Source: an uncultured Acetobacteraceae bacterium (GTDB taxonomy: Bacteria; Pseudomonadota; Alphaproteobacteria; Acetobacterales; Acetobacteraceae). From it: 57,629 bases of DNA. Positions 16,276 through 24,902 of this stretch are shown piece by piece (position 1 is the stretch's first letter; every line of letters starts with the position of its first letter). The stretch spans positions 1-57,629 of the forward strand of contig CAIRCM010000092.1 of the NCBI GenBank assembly GCA_903877125.1. Direction: 5' to 3'. The translations under genes and the position numbers were made by a program. A model generated the notes under the pieces. It ran no database searches, was not told the origin of the DNA, and worked only from the letters and a program-made list of their open reading frames with translations.

Positions 16276-17983
16276 TCGCGACGGCGGATGCGTCTCTCTG
16301 TGCCCCCCGCACCAGTCGGCCGGGCAGGGCGCCCGTCGCGATGCCCTGCCGGTAGACGACCTCTCCTGAAACGATCGTCGCGTCGAACCCCGCCGTTCGC
16401 TGGATCAGCCGCTTGCCGCCAGCCGGCAGGTCATAAGCGATCTCCGGGCTCCGCAGCAGCAGCTTGTCGTAGTCCAGCACGTTGATGTCGGCTTTCAGGC
16501 CGGGTTTCAGCAGCCCGCGGTCATGCAGCCCGATCGCGGCGGCATTGTCCCGGGTCAGGCGTTTGATAATGAACGGCACCGAAAACAGCCCGCCCCGCCC
16601 GCGGTCGCGGGTCCAATGTGTCAGCGTGTAGCTGGTCGCCGTCGCATCGCACATCACGCCGACATGCGCGCCACCGTCGCCAAGGCCGATCAGCGTGTCC
16701 GGATGGGCAATCATATCCCGCACGACATCGAGGTTGCCGGCCGCGTAATTCGTCACCGGCAGATACAGAATACCGCGCCCGTCGTTTTCCATCAGCAGAT
16801 CGTAAGCGACCTCATCGGGCGTGCGGTTTTCCCGAGCGGCCCGGGCGGCGATGCTTTGATCCGGTGCCGGTTCATAATCGGGGGGACCGCCGAGGGCGAA
16901 GAGCCGATCCCATTGCATCACCCGGCGGGAGCGCCGACCGCCCTGGAATTCCTCGCCCAGCAGGCGCGTACGGAACACCGGATCGCGCAAATGGCTCAGC
17001 CGTTCGGCAAACGGCAGCGCCTCGATCGCGCGGTAGCTGGGCCGGCGCATGAACGGGTTTTGCGACAGCTCGAAGCCCAGCAGAACCGATGTCGGGCGGG
17101 ACCGGATCTGGCCGGTGATGGACAAGCCCGTGGCGTTCGCTTCCGCGATATGATCCAGCAACCCGCGCCAGCCATCCGGGCGGCTGTCGGATTGCAGCAG
17201 GGTCAGCGTAACCGGGCGCCCGGAATGTTCCGCGATGCGCCGGAATAGCCCAAACTCGGCATCCGGGTCATCGAAATCCGACACGATCTGCACCCACCCC
17301 GCGCCCATCGCGGCCGCGATTTCAGACAGCTCCGCCTCTTCGGCCCGTAGCGTCGGAATATGTTTTCCATCCAGCGTGCGATGGTTCAGCGTGCGGGAGG
17401 TCGAAAAGCCGAGTGCTCCGGCTTCGATGCCTTCCCGGGTCAATGCCGCCATCGCGGCACGATCGCCGGCCGAGGCGATTTCCCGGTCGGCGCCGCGCTG
17501 ACCCATCACGTAGACCCTCAGGGCGGCATGCGGCACCTGCACGGCGATGTCGGTGTCGTAACGCCGCGCCGCCAGGGCATCCATGAATTCCGGAAATGTG
17601 TGCCAGTTCCACGGCAGGCCCTCGGTCAGGACGACTTCGGGAATGTCCTCCACCCCCTCCATCAATTTCACCAGCATGTCGCGCTGCTCGGGGTGGCACG
17701 GCGCGAAACCGACGCCGCAATTGCCCAGCAGCGCCGTGGTCACCCCATTCCATGTCGACGGCGACAACCGCTCCGCCCAGGTCGCCTGCGCGTCGTAATG
17801 CGTGTGCACATCGACGAAACCCGGGGTGACCAGCTTGCCGGTCGCGTCGATCTCGGTATCGCCGCGCGGCAAAGCCGGTCCGATCGCGGCAATCCGCCCG
17901 TCGGCGACCGCGAGATCGGCGACGTACGGTTCACCGCCGGAGCCGTCGACGATGGTGCCGTTGCGAATGACCAGGCTGGGCAT
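16262..17983 (-). CDS. N-acyl-D-amino-acid deacylase-like amidohydrolase
   Basis: A 573-residue metal-dependent hydrolase of the D-aminoacylase branch. It starts MPSLVIRNGTIVDGSGGEPY and has the metal motif VDVHTHYDAQ, a GNCGVGFAP loop, LGDGGAHVGVMCD with the later metal Asp, and the C-terminal composite-barrel strand LKADINVLD. The longer frame to 18691 runs back through hipA; ATG 17983 with GGAGG 8 bases upstream is preferred. Expected chemistry is hydrolysis of N-acyl-D-amino acids or a related cyclic amide, but substrate assignment in this family is unreliable. Confidence 0.87.
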   Translation of the reverse strand: MPSLVIRNGTIVDGSGGEPYVADLAVADGRIAAIGPALPRGDTEIDATGKLVTPGFVDVHTHYDAQATWAERLSPSTWNGVTTALLGNCGVGFAPCHPEQRDMLVKLMEGVEDIPEVVLTEGLPWNWHTFPEFMDALAARRYDTDIAVQVPHAALRVYVMGQRGADREIASAGDRAAMAALTREGIEAGALGFSTSRTLNHRTLDGKHIPTLRAEEAELSEIAAAMGAGWVQIVSDFDDPDAEFGLFRRIAEHSGRPVTLTLLQSDSRPDGWRGLLDHIAEANATGLSITGQIRSRPTSVLLGFELSQNPFMRRPSYRAIEALPFAERLSHLRDPVFRTRLLGEEFQGGRRSRRVMQWDRLFALGGPPDYEPAPDQSIAARAARENRTPDEVAYDLLMENDGRGILYLPVTNYAAGNLDVVRDMIAHPDTLIGLGDGGAHVGVMCDATATSYTLTHWTRDRGRGGLFSVPFIIKRLTRDNAAAIGLHDRGLLKPGLKADINVLDYDKLLLRSPEIAYDLPAGGKRLIQRTAGFDATIVSGEVVYRQGIATGALPGRLVRGAQRDASAVAITPG

Positions 17984-18009
17984 GATGGGATCCTCCGAAC
18001 CGGACGGTA

Positions 18010-19245
18010 TCAAGCCTTGGCGTTGCGTCCAATGGTGACGCAAAGCTTGCGGATTTCGTCGCGTGCCATGTTCAGGACGTAATGATCCCCGGCCGGCAGG
18101 GCGCGCACTGCCGCAATCGCCCGGTCCAGTCGGGCCAGTATCGTATCCGCCATCCGAACGACCCGGCGCGTGGTGGCGGTGGCATTCAGGCCGCATTCCG
18201 CTGCCATGCGTTGCCAATGGCGGGCGTGTATGTGCAGCCCGCGCCGCTGGCCGCCGATGTCCTGAGCGTGATTCAGGGTAATTCCCTCCCACGTCGCGCC
18301 GCACATCAGGTCGTACAACGGCGCGAATTGGAACGATGAACGGTCGACCAGCATCGAATAATTCTTTGCATGTGAATCGACGTTGCCGGTCAGCACATTG
18401 AAAATCACCGCGTCCAGCAGCCGCAGCGTGTCCGCGCCGGTCATGCGGTCTCGCGCCAAACCGAAAAAATCCTTCAGCGAAGGCCCCGGTGTCCCGATCT
18501 GATTGTGCTGGTATTTTGCGCTTGGAGGGCGGCCGAGCGCCTGGCAAAAATCCTCCTGATGGCGGCGGTGCCAAAACGGGGAGGCCGGCACGCGATCGTA
18601 ACGGGTTACCAGAAGATACGATCTCGTACCCGCTTTTTGCGTCGTGACGTCGGCCGTGCGCAGACCGCACATCCGCGCCAATGTCAGGCACAACGCCTCA
18701 TTCTGCACGCTGCCGTCCAGACGCGGGTTGTCGGGCTTCAGGATGTGGGTCGACGGTGCGCCGTGGACCGGGATCGCGATGCGGCCACCGATCGCCGCGA
18801 CCGGCAATTTGTCCTGCGCCCCGGCGAGACTCATCGACACGCCTTCCTCCCCCGTCAGGAAGGGGCGAGCGGGCAGGGAGTCGATGATTCGGACCAGTGC
18901 GTCGTCGTCCGGCACCTCCCGGTATCCGGGCGTCTCCCCGGGTTCGTGTGGCCCGATCGTCAGCGCGCCGGCGGTGTCGCGGCCGATGCGTTCCAACAGT
19001 CCTAGGATATCGCCGCGCGCGACGCCAAGGGTGCGGCCTATCGTGTCGAGCGGGCCACTTTCCGGCAGCAGGTTCTGTAGCCAGGGAATCAGCGTCTCCG
19101 CCGGAACCTCGGCTGGCCCCAGCGGCATGCGCAGCGAGATGGGGAAGGAGTAGGAGGCGGCGAGCCAGTCCGGTTCGTAGCGCAGGACCGGCCCGTCCCC
19201 GATCGTGGCGACGCGGGTGTGCTCATACCAGATCTGGATCGTCAT
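18010..19245 (-). CDS. hipA: HipA-type toxin, serine/threonine kinase
   Basis: A 411-residue HipA-family kinase of full length. The motifs in order are the N-terminal subdomain (MPLGPAEVP), the ATP-binding loop SLAGAQDKLPV, the lysine strand HILKPD, HQEDFCQALGR, the catalytic loop NVLTGNVDSHAKNYSML and the metal-binding APLYDLM. The known family member phosphorylates glutamyl-tRNA synthetase and causes growth arrest and persistence. The start ATG overlaps the hipB stop (ATGA), the standard coupled arrangement. All key residues look intact, so it is probably active. Confidence 0.92.
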   Translation of the reverse strand: MTIQIWYEHTRVATIGDGPVLRYEPDWLAASYSFPISLRMPLGPAEVPAETLIPWLQNLLPESGPLDTIGRTLGVARGDILGLLERIGRDTAGALTIGPHEPGETPGYREVPDDDALVRIIDSLPARPFLTGEEGVSMSLAGAQDKLPVAAIGGRIAIPVHGAPSTHILKPDNPRLDGSVQNEALCLTLARMCGLRTADVTTQKAGTRSYLLVTRYDRVPASPFWHRRHQEDFCQALGRPPSAKYQHNQIGTPGPSLKDFFGLARDRMTGADTLRLLDAVIFNVLTGNVDSHAKNYSMLVDRSSFQFAPLYDLMCGATWEGITLNHAQDIGGQRRGLHIHARHWQRMAAECGLNATATTRRVVRMADTILARLDRAIAAVRALPAGDHYVLNMARDEIRKLCVTIGRNAKA

Positions 19246-19439
19246 GCCGGCGGTTCGATGGGCCAGCCGACTGCCTGCGCGGCAGCCAGAGCCTTGCCGA
19301 GCTGGCAGGTCGCCTTGCCCGCTTCCAACTCGACGATGAAGCGCTCCCCAGCATCGATCACCAGTGCGAGGTCGCGCTGGGTCATGCCTAGGCGGCGGCG
19401 GTGGTCGCGGATGATTTGGCCGAACTGGTCTGCGGTCAT
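19242..19439 (-). CDS. hipB: HipB-type antitoxin, helix-turn-helix repressor
   Basis: A 65-residue helix-turn-helix protein: IRDHRRRLGMTQRDLALVI is the HTH and RFIVELEAGKATCQL the following helix. It would neutralise HipA and repress the operon. The long frame upstream is rejected because it runs through the operator region and lacks antitoxin similarity; ATG 19439 gives the normal size. Three palindromes lie directly upstream. Confidence 0.9.
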   Translation of the reverse strand: MTADQFGQIIRDHRRRLGMTQRDLALVIDAGERFIVELEAGKATCQLGKALAAAQAVGWPIEPPA

Positions 19440-19446
19440 GCGATTG

Positions 19447-19464
19447 TCTTCCCTATCGGGAAGA
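19447..19464. promoter_or_regulatory. HipB operator O1 (proximal)
   Basis: Palindrome TCTTCCC-TATC-GGGAAGA, starting 8 bases from the hipB start codon. It is the same half-site pair as O2 and in part O3. It is probably bound by HipB to repress the operon. Confidence 0.75.
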
Positions 19465-19496
19465 ATAGCGATCCCCGAGGTCTTGGGCAACCCCAT

Positions 19497-19514
19497 TCTT
19501 CCCGAGCGGGAAGA
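19497..19514. promoter_or_regulatory. HipB operator O2 (middle, perfect)
   Basis: Palindrome TCTTCCC-GAGC-GGGAAGA, perfect and extended by one more T/A pair to 19496-19515. Its centre is exactly 50 bases from the O1 centre. Confidence 0.78.
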
Positions 19515-19546
19515 ACCGCCGGATAACCGACACGTCGTCTCCAATT

Positions 19547-19564
19547 TCTTCCCGCTCGGGACGC
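19547..19564. promoter_or_regulatory. HipB operator O3 (distal, degenerate)
   Basis: TCTTCCC-GCTC-GGGACGC: the left half is intact and the right half decayed. Its centre is exactly 50 bases from O2. It touches the stop codon of the MFS gene at 19565-19567. Confidence 0.6.
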
Positions 19565-20758
19565 CTAGGCCAGCGCGACGCCCTTCCGTTCGGGGATCAG
19601 GAACCACATCGCCACGATATCGATGACGTACAGCACCGCCAGCAGCGCGATCGCCATCTCGAACCCATGGCTCGCCGCGACCACGCCCACCGCCACCGGT
19701 CCGAACCCGCCTACCGCGCGTCCGATGTTGAACAACACGTTCTGCGCGGTGGCCCGCAACGCCGTCGGGTAGAGCTCGCTCATCAACGCTCCGTAGCCGC
19801 CCAACATCCCGTTGACGAAAAAGCCCATGACCGCGCCCCCGATCAGCAGCGCGGTAGGATCGGACAGCCGGGAATAAACCACGACCATGATCGCCGCCCC
19901 CGCCATCCAGCCGATGAACGACGGGCGCCGGCCAATGCGGTCGGCGACGTGGCCGAACACGAAAATGCCCAGCGCCATGCCGGCGATCGTCACGGCGGTC
20001 CAGGCGGACGATTGGGTCAGGCTGAACCCGAAACGGGTGCCGAGGTAGTTCGGCAGCCAGATCATCACCCCGTAATAGCCGAAATTCTGCACCGAACAGA
20101 GCACGATCATGCCCAATCCGACGCGACAGTTCTTGAACAGTGCCATCGCCGAAACGCGTGTCGCGGGGCGGTGCGCGAAGACCGCGGGTTCAGGGCACGC
20201 CAGGCGCACGCCGAAAGCGACGATGGCGGGGGCGATGCCCAGCGCGAACATGCCGCGCCAGCCAATGCTGGGCAGCAGCAGCGGCGTCAGCAACGCCGCC
20301 ATCAGCACGCCCGCCTGCCAGCCGAGGCCGACATAGGACGACACCCGCGCGCGCTTCGCCGCCGGCCAGGCTTCGGCGGCCATCGCCATGCCGATCCCGA
20401 ACTCGCCGCCCAGACCCAGCCCGGCCAGCGTGCGGTAGGCCAGCAGGTCCCAATAACCCTGAGCGAGTGCGCAAAGCCCGGTGCACACGGCGAACAGCAC
20501 GATCGTCCAGGTCAGCACCCGCACCCGCCCCAACCGGTCGGACAGCATACCGAACCCGATGCCCCCCAGCACCGCGCCGACCAGCGTCGCCGTCACCAGC
20601 GACGCGCCCTGCGCCGGGGTGAAGTGCAGATCGGCCGAAATCGCGCGCAGCATGAAGCCGAGGATCAGCAGATCGAACCCGTCCATGGCGTAGCCGAGCG
20701 CCGAACCCCAGAGCGCCTTCCAGGCCTCCGGGGTCACATGTTCGTCCGCGTTCGTCAC
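19565..20758 (-). CDS. MFS transporter (aromatic-acid / sugar-acid symporter type)
   Basis: A 397-residue, 12-helix major facilitator. The helix 2-3 loop is GFGMLSDRLGRVRV, and a second VFGHVADRIGRRP occurs after helix 8, both signature motifs. The N-terminal ALGYAMDGFDLLILGFML resembles acid:proton symporters of the AAHS group. It starts with GTG at 20758, overlapping the stop of the 38-residue small-subunit gene (GTGA), so it is translated with the transporter genes upstream. The substrate is unknown, probably an organic acid. Confidence 0.85.
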   Translation of the reverse strand: MTNADEHVTPEAWKALWGSALGYAMDGFDLLILGFMLRAISADLHFTPAQGASLVTATLVGAVLGGIGFGMLSDRLGRVRVLTWTIVLFAVCTGLCALAQGYWDLLAYRTLAGLGLGGEFGIGMAMAAEAWPAAKRARVSSYVGLGWQAGVLMAALLTPLLLPSIGWRGMFALGIAPAIVAFGVRLACPEPAVFAHRPATRVSAMALFKNCRVGLGMIVLCSVQNFGYYGVMIWLPNYLGTRFGFSLTQSSAWTAVTIAGMALGIFVFGHVADRIGRRPSFIGWMAGAAIMVVVYSRLSDPTALLIGGAVMGFFVNGMLGGYGALMSELYPTALRATAQNVLFNIGRAVGGFGPVAVGVVAASHGFEMAIALLAVLYVIDIVAMWFLIPERKGVALA

Positions 20759-20871
20759 TGGATCAGCTTCAGCGCATTCAACACGGTTTGGTAAACGCCC
20801 AGCGCCAGGGGAATCCCAACGAACCCCCAGGCAAGGGCCAGATGCAGCGGCGTGGTGCCTTTGCGGTCCAT
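20755..20871 (-). CDS. MFS transporter small subunit (38 residues, one membrane helix)
   Basis: A 38-residue protein starting MDRKGTTPLHLALAWGFVG; residues about 8-34 form one hydrophobic helix with LALAWGFVGIPLALGVYQT. This pattern matches the short MFS transporter small subunits found next to OxlT-like transporters. The start is supported by GGAG 8 bases upstream of ATG 20871. It sits 13 bases after the OxlT-like gene and overlaps the next MFS start. How it acts on the transporter is not known to me. Confidence 0.75.
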   Translation of the reverse strand: MDRKGTTPLHLALAWGFVGIPLALGVYQTVLNALKLIQ

Positions 20872-20884
20872 GATCGGATCTCCG

Positions 20885-22180
20885 TTACGATGTCGTTTCC
20901 GCCATGTGATGGCGGCGATTGACGGCGGTGATGCAGAGGTTGGCGATAAACCCGACAATCAGCAGCGCCGCCAGAACATACATCGTGTTGTTGTAGGCAT
21001 CGCGCGTGGCGACCCCATGGTTCACGTTGTATTGCCGGATATAGTTGACCAGCACCGGCCCGACGACACCCGCGGTCGACCACGCTGTCAGCAGCATGCC
21101 GTGAATGGCGCCAACATAACGGGTGCCGAACATGTCGCACAAATAGGCCGGAACCGTGGCGAAACCCCCGCCATACATGCTGAGGATCACGCAAAAACAC
21201 AGCACGAACAGGCCGAGGTTACCCGATTCGCCAGCGGTGGGGACCACCGCGTACAAAACGAATCCCAGGACGAAAAACACCAGATACGTGTTCTTCCGTC
21301 CGATATAGTCCGAGATCGAGGCCCAGAAGAACCGCCCGCCCATGTTGAACAGGCTCAGCAGCCCGACGAAGCCGGCGGCGGCGACCGCGGTGACCTTGCC
21401 CGGGAACATCTCCTGACTCATCGCCGACGCCTGCCCCAGCACGCCGATGCCGGCCGAGACGTTCATGCAAAGGACGATCCAGATCAGCCAGAACTGCGGA
21501 GTTCTCAGGGCCTCATACACGTAGACGTTGTGGGTTGTGATCATCTTGCTGGATTCGGCCGGGGGAACATACCCCTCCGGCACCCACCCGGCCGGCGGCA
21601 GCCGAACGATCGCCGCGCCCACCATCATGAAGCAGAAATAGATCGCGCCCATCGCGACGAAGGTTTCCATCACGCCGACATGGGTGGCGGTCGAGAAGCG
21701 CGCCATCAGCCAGACCGACAAAGGCGAGGCGATGAAGGCCCCGCCGCCGAAGCCCATGATGGCCATGCCCGTCGCCATGCCCGGCCGGTCGGGAAACCAT
21801 TTTATCAGGGTCGAGACCGGCGAGATGTAACCGATGCCAAGCCCGCAGCCGCCCAGCACGCCATAGCCTAGGTAGATCAGCCAGATATTATGGATTTGCA
21901 CGCCAAACGCGGAGATCAGGAACCCGCCGCCCCAGCACAATGCCGCGGTGAACATCGCCCGACGCGGTCCACCTTCCTCCACCCAGCGGCCCATCACCGC
22001 CGCCGACAGCCCAAGAAACACGATCGCGATGCTGAAAATCCAGCCGAGGTCCGTCAGCTTCCAGTCGTCCGGCGCCGAGGCCGTGATACCGATCAGCTTG
22101 GTCATCGGCAGATTGAAGACGCTGATCGCGTAAGCCTGACCGATACAAAGATGCACGCACAAAGCGGCCGGCGGCACCAT
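20885..22180 (-). CDS. OxlT-like MFS antiporter (oxalate/formate family)
   Basis: A 431-residue, 12-helix major facilitator of the OxlT group. PPAALCVHLCIGQAYAISVF is the first helix, GGCGLGIGYISPVSTLIKWF the family-typical helix 4 region, and NMGGRFFWASISDYIGRK the second-half loop. It should exchange or import a small carboxylate. ATG 22180 is the first in-frame start but has no ribosome site, and the family normally has about 20 more residues. Those are found upstream in another frame, so the true 5' end may be damaged. Confidence 0.82.
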   Translation of the reverse strand: MVPPAALCVHLCIGQAYAISVFNLPMTKLIGITASAPDDWKLTDLGWIFSIAIVFLGLSAAVMGRWVEEGGPRRAMFTAALCWGGGFLISAFGVQIHNIWLIYLGYGVLGGCGLGIGYISPVSTLIKWFPDRPGMATGMAIMGFGGGAFIASPLSVWLMARFSTATHVGVMETFVAMGAIYFCFMMVGAAIVRLPPAGWVPEGYVPPAESSKMITTHNVYVYEALRTPQFWLIWIVLCMNVSAGIGVLGQASAMSQEMFPGKVTAVAAAGFVGLLSLFNMGGRFFWASISDYIGRKNTYLVFFVLGFVLYAVVPTAGESGNLGLFVLCFCVILSMYGGGFATVPAYLCDMFGTRYVGAIHGMLLTAWSTAGVVGPVLVNYIRQYNVNHGVATRDAYNNTMYVLAALLIVGFIANLCITAVNRRHHMAETTS

Positions 22181-22384
22181 CCAGCGGCTGAAGCCGGGTG
22201 GCGCGATACTGCGTGCGCGGCTCAGCAGGCCGCCCGCGGTGGTCGATTACATGCGATTCCCCCGGGTTATCTTCTTCTTTGCCGTCGCCAAATTGTCATC
22301 AATTGGCCGTCCCGCCAAGCGAATGTTGATGGAACCGGCCGCCGATCCCATACTGAACAGCCAAAAACGGAGCGTAGTCAGCAT
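22181..22384. other. Divergent intergenic region with a disrupted 5' end of the OxlT-like gene
   Basis: On the minus strand, GGGGGAA is followed by ATG at 22250 and at once by TAA. In that frame it then reads S-T-T-A-G-G-L-L-S-R-A-R-S-I-A. The in-frame continuation P-P-G-F-S-R-W-M of the transporter is in the neighbouring frame. This looks like the natural N-terminus with a nonsense codon and a one-base shift near 22201. The rest of the region should hold the promoters of both divergent genes. Confidence 0.5.
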
Positions 22385-23170
22385 ATGTCATCGTTGTTCG
22401 ATCTGACCGGCAAGGTCGCCATCGTCACCGGCTCCACCAAGGGAATCGGCCTCGCCATCGCCCGCCGCATGGCGGAACACGGCGCGACGGTGGTGGTGTC
22501 CAGCCGCAAGGAAGACGCGTGCGAAGCGGTGGTGGCCGAGATCCGCGCTCAGGGCCGGAAGGCCGTATCGATCCCCTGCCACGTCGGCCGGAGGGAGGCA
22601 CTGCAGAACCTCGTCGACCAAACCGTGGCGCAATGCGGCGGCATCGACATCGTGGTGGCCAATGCCGGGATCAACCCCTATTTCGGCCCCGCCGCCGGCG
22701 CGTCGGATGAGGTGTTCGACCGTGTGATGGCAACCAACGTGAGGGCGAATTTTCAGCTCGCCAACATGACCATTCCGCACATGGTCGCGCGCGGCGGCGG
22801 CTCGTTCACGATCATCTCCTCGATCGGCGGCATCGTCGGGCAGCCGAAAATCGGCATCTACGGCATCTCCAAGGCCGCCGACATGCAACTGATCCGCAAT
22901 ATCGCCGTGGAATGGGGGCCGTCGGGCATTCGCGCCAACGCCATCGCGCCGGGGCTGGTGCGGACCGATTTCGCCCGCGCTTTGTGGGAGGACCCGGTGC
23001 GCTACAAAAAGACCACCAGCCAGGCCCCATTGCAGCGGATCGGCGAACCCGACGAAATCGCCGGCGCGGCCGTCTTCCTGGCCTCGGCGGCGGGAAGCTT
23101 CACCACCGGCCATACCTTGGTGATCGACGGCGGCATCACCGCCGGCACCGTCACCCAGCCAGAGGCGTAG
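22385..23170 (+). CDS. Short-chain dehydrogenase/reductase (canonical)
   Basis: A 261-residue SDR. The cofactor motif is TGSTKGIGLAIARRM, NAG is in VVANAGINP, and the catalytic Ser and Tyr-x-x-x-Lys are in IISSIGG and YGISKAAD. The C-terminus GHTLVIDGGITAGT is typical. It reduces or oxidises an alcohol/ketone with NAD(P)H; the substrate is unknown. The start ATG 22385 has GGAG 12 bases upstream. The PLP-enzyme gene begins 8 bases after the stop, so the two are probably co-transcribed. Confidence 0.9.
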   Translation: MSSLFDLTGKVAIVTGSTKGIGLAIARRMAEHGATVVVSSRKEDACEAVVAEIRAQGRKAVSIPCHVGRREALQNLVDQTVAQCGGIDIVVANAGINPYFGPAAGASDEVFDRVMATNVRANFQLANMTIPHMVARGGGSFTIISSIGGIVGQPKIGIYGISKAADMQLIRNIAVEWGPSGIRANAIAPGLVRTDFARALWEDPVRYKKTTSQAPLQRIGEPDEIAGAAVFLASAAGSFTTGHTLVIDGGITAGTVTQPEA

Positions 23171-23178
23171 GGTCGCAC

Positions 23179-24279
23179 ATGCCGTTGTTCGACCCCGCCG
23201 ATTTTCGTCTCCCCCCCGGCATAACCCATGTGTGCGCCGGTGGGGAAACCCCGTTCCTGCACCGCCACGACGCGGCCCTGCTGCGTTACGCCGAGGACAA
23301 AAGCAACGGCATGCCAGGCCGCCACGCCCAGGAATCCCAAATCGAATCCACCCGCGCCGCCATCGCTCGGCTGTGGAACGTCGAACACGGGGATATCGGT
23401 TTCGTGTCGAACGTGGCCGAGGGCGTGTCGATCGTCGCGGAAAGCCTGGCATGGCGGGAGGGCGACAATATCGTCATCGATGCCGACGAGTACCCATCGG
23501 TCGTCGGTCCCTTCGCGATGCGCCGCCCGGCCCCGGAACTGCGTATCGCCAGGGGCGGGGAGCCGGACCGTCTCGCCGCGATGGTAAACGAACGCACCCG
23601 CCTGATCGGTGTCAGCGCGGTGTCGTACCTGACGGGTGAGCGGTTCGACCTGACCGGCCTGCGCGCCGCGGCCGATCGGGTCGGCGCCTTGCTGATGGTC
23701 GATTACACCCAGGCCTCAGGCTATCTGCCGATCGAGGCCTCCATCGCCGATTTTGCCTTCTCCGCCTGCTACAAATGGCTGCTGGGCACCACCGGCGTGG
23801 CGATCGCCTATTGGAACCGGCAGCGCCAACCCGATTGGTCCCCGGCCTCGGCCGGTTGGAACTCATTCGGTGCGGGCGCGCGTGGGTATGACACATTGCC
23901 GCCGCTGCGCCCCGACGCGATGCGATTTACCCGCGGCAATCCGGCGCATGCGCCGATTTACGTGCTGAACGCGGCGCTGGATTATTTGGCGGGGTTCGAG
24001 ATGCGGGACGTGTACGCCCATATCCAGGGCCTGACGACGGCGTTTCTGGACGCATTGGCCGCCTGTCAGATCCCGTCCACCACGCCGCGAGATCCCGCGA
24101 GGCATGGTGCAAGCGTCTGCGTGGCCAGCCCCCAGGCGAAGGCGATGCAGGAAGGGTTGGCGGAACGCGGTGTTTGGGCCTGGAACGGGCACGGGCGGGT
24201 CCGCTTCAGCTTCCATGCTTACAACGACATGGCGGATGTCGACCGCGCGGTCGAAGCCATGCGGGCGGTCTACGTCTAG
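23179..24279 (+). CDS. Class V aminotransferase-fold PLP enzyme (kynureninase/cysteine-desulfurase-like)
   Basis: A 366-residue fold-type I PLP enzyme. VDYTQASGYLP carries the cofactor-ring Asp, and FSACYKWLLGTTG holds the Schiff-base Lys. GFVSNVAEGVSIVAESL corresponds to the phosphate-binding turn region. Family V includes desulfurases, kynureninase, isopenicillin-N epimerase-like proteins and serine-glyoxylate transaminases, and the sequence does not settle which. It follows the SDR gene by 8 bases. Confidence 0.82.
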   Translation: MPLFDPADFRLPPGITHVCAGGETPFLHRHDAALLRYAEDKSNGMPGRHAQESQIESTRAAIARLWNVEHGDIGFVSNVAEGVSIVAESLAWREGDNIVIDADEYPSVVGPFAMRRPAPELRIARGGEPDRLAAMVNERTRLIGVSAVSYLTGERFDLTGLRAAADRVGALLMVDYTQASGYLPIEASIADFAFSACYKWLLGTTGVAIAYWNRQRQPDWSPASAGWNSFGAGARGYDTLPPLRPDAMRFTRGNPAHAPIYVLNAALDYLAGFEMRDVYAHIQGLTTAFLDALAACQIPSTTPRDPARHGASVCVASPQAKAMQEGLAERGVWAWNGHGRVRFSFHAYNDMADVDRAVEAMRAVYV

Positions 24280-24355
24280 TCCTGGCCGGGACGGGTGCCA
24301 CTGGCGCACCAGGCGCGTGCGTGAGATAGAGCGCCCCTATTTCAAGGCCATCTCC

Positions 24356-24865
24356 ATGACGACGTACGTGGCGTTTCTACGAGCGGTGAACGTCGGCGGA
24401 CGGGGCAACCTGAAGATGGACGACCTGCGCGCCATCTGCGTCGGTGCCGGCCTGACCGACGCCCGCACCTACATCCAAAGCGGTAATGTCGTGTTCTCCA
24501 GCGATCGCTCCGAACGGTCGCTGGTGTTGGAACTGCAACGGCTCATCGGGGACAGGCTGTCCCGAGCGGTGGGCGTGCTGATCCGAACAGCCGAGGAACT
24601 GCGCGCCATCCTCGACGGCAACCCGTTCCCGGATGCCGACCCGTCGCTGGTCGGCGTGTGGTTCGTGCCGAAGGCGCTGCCGGAGCGGTTGCTGACCGCG
24701 CTGGCGCTGGGCGGGCCGGAGGATGTGCGGATGATCGGGCGCGAGATTTACGTGCATTATCCCGACGGGATCGGGCGATCCAAGATCAAAATCCCGTTCG
24801 CCGCGGATGGCACGACGCGGAATTTGAATACGGTCGAGGCTTTGGTGGAAATGGCCGGAGGGTAA
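24356..24865 (+). CDS. DUF1697 family protein
   Basis: A 169-residue protein with the DUF1697 pattern: TYVAFLRAVNVGGRGNLKMD at the start, TYIQSGNVVFSS, and near the C-terminus YVHYPDGIGRSKI followed by TRNLNTVEALVEM. The function of the family is not established. ATG 24356 is the first start that gives the family N-terminus. It is convergent with the dehydrogenase at 24903. Confidence 0.88.
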   Translation: MTTYVAFLRAVNVGGRGNLKMDDLRAICVGAGLTDARTYIQSGNVVFSSDRSERSLVLELQRLIGDRLSRAVGVLIRTAEELRAILDGNPFPDADPSLVGVWFVPKALPERLLTALALGGPEDVRMIGREIYVHYPDGIGRSKIKIPFAADGTTRNLNTVEALVEMAGG

Positions 24866-24902
24866 CGGCAGCGGTCCAAGGACCGCCGCCGCATCGTCGG
24901 AC

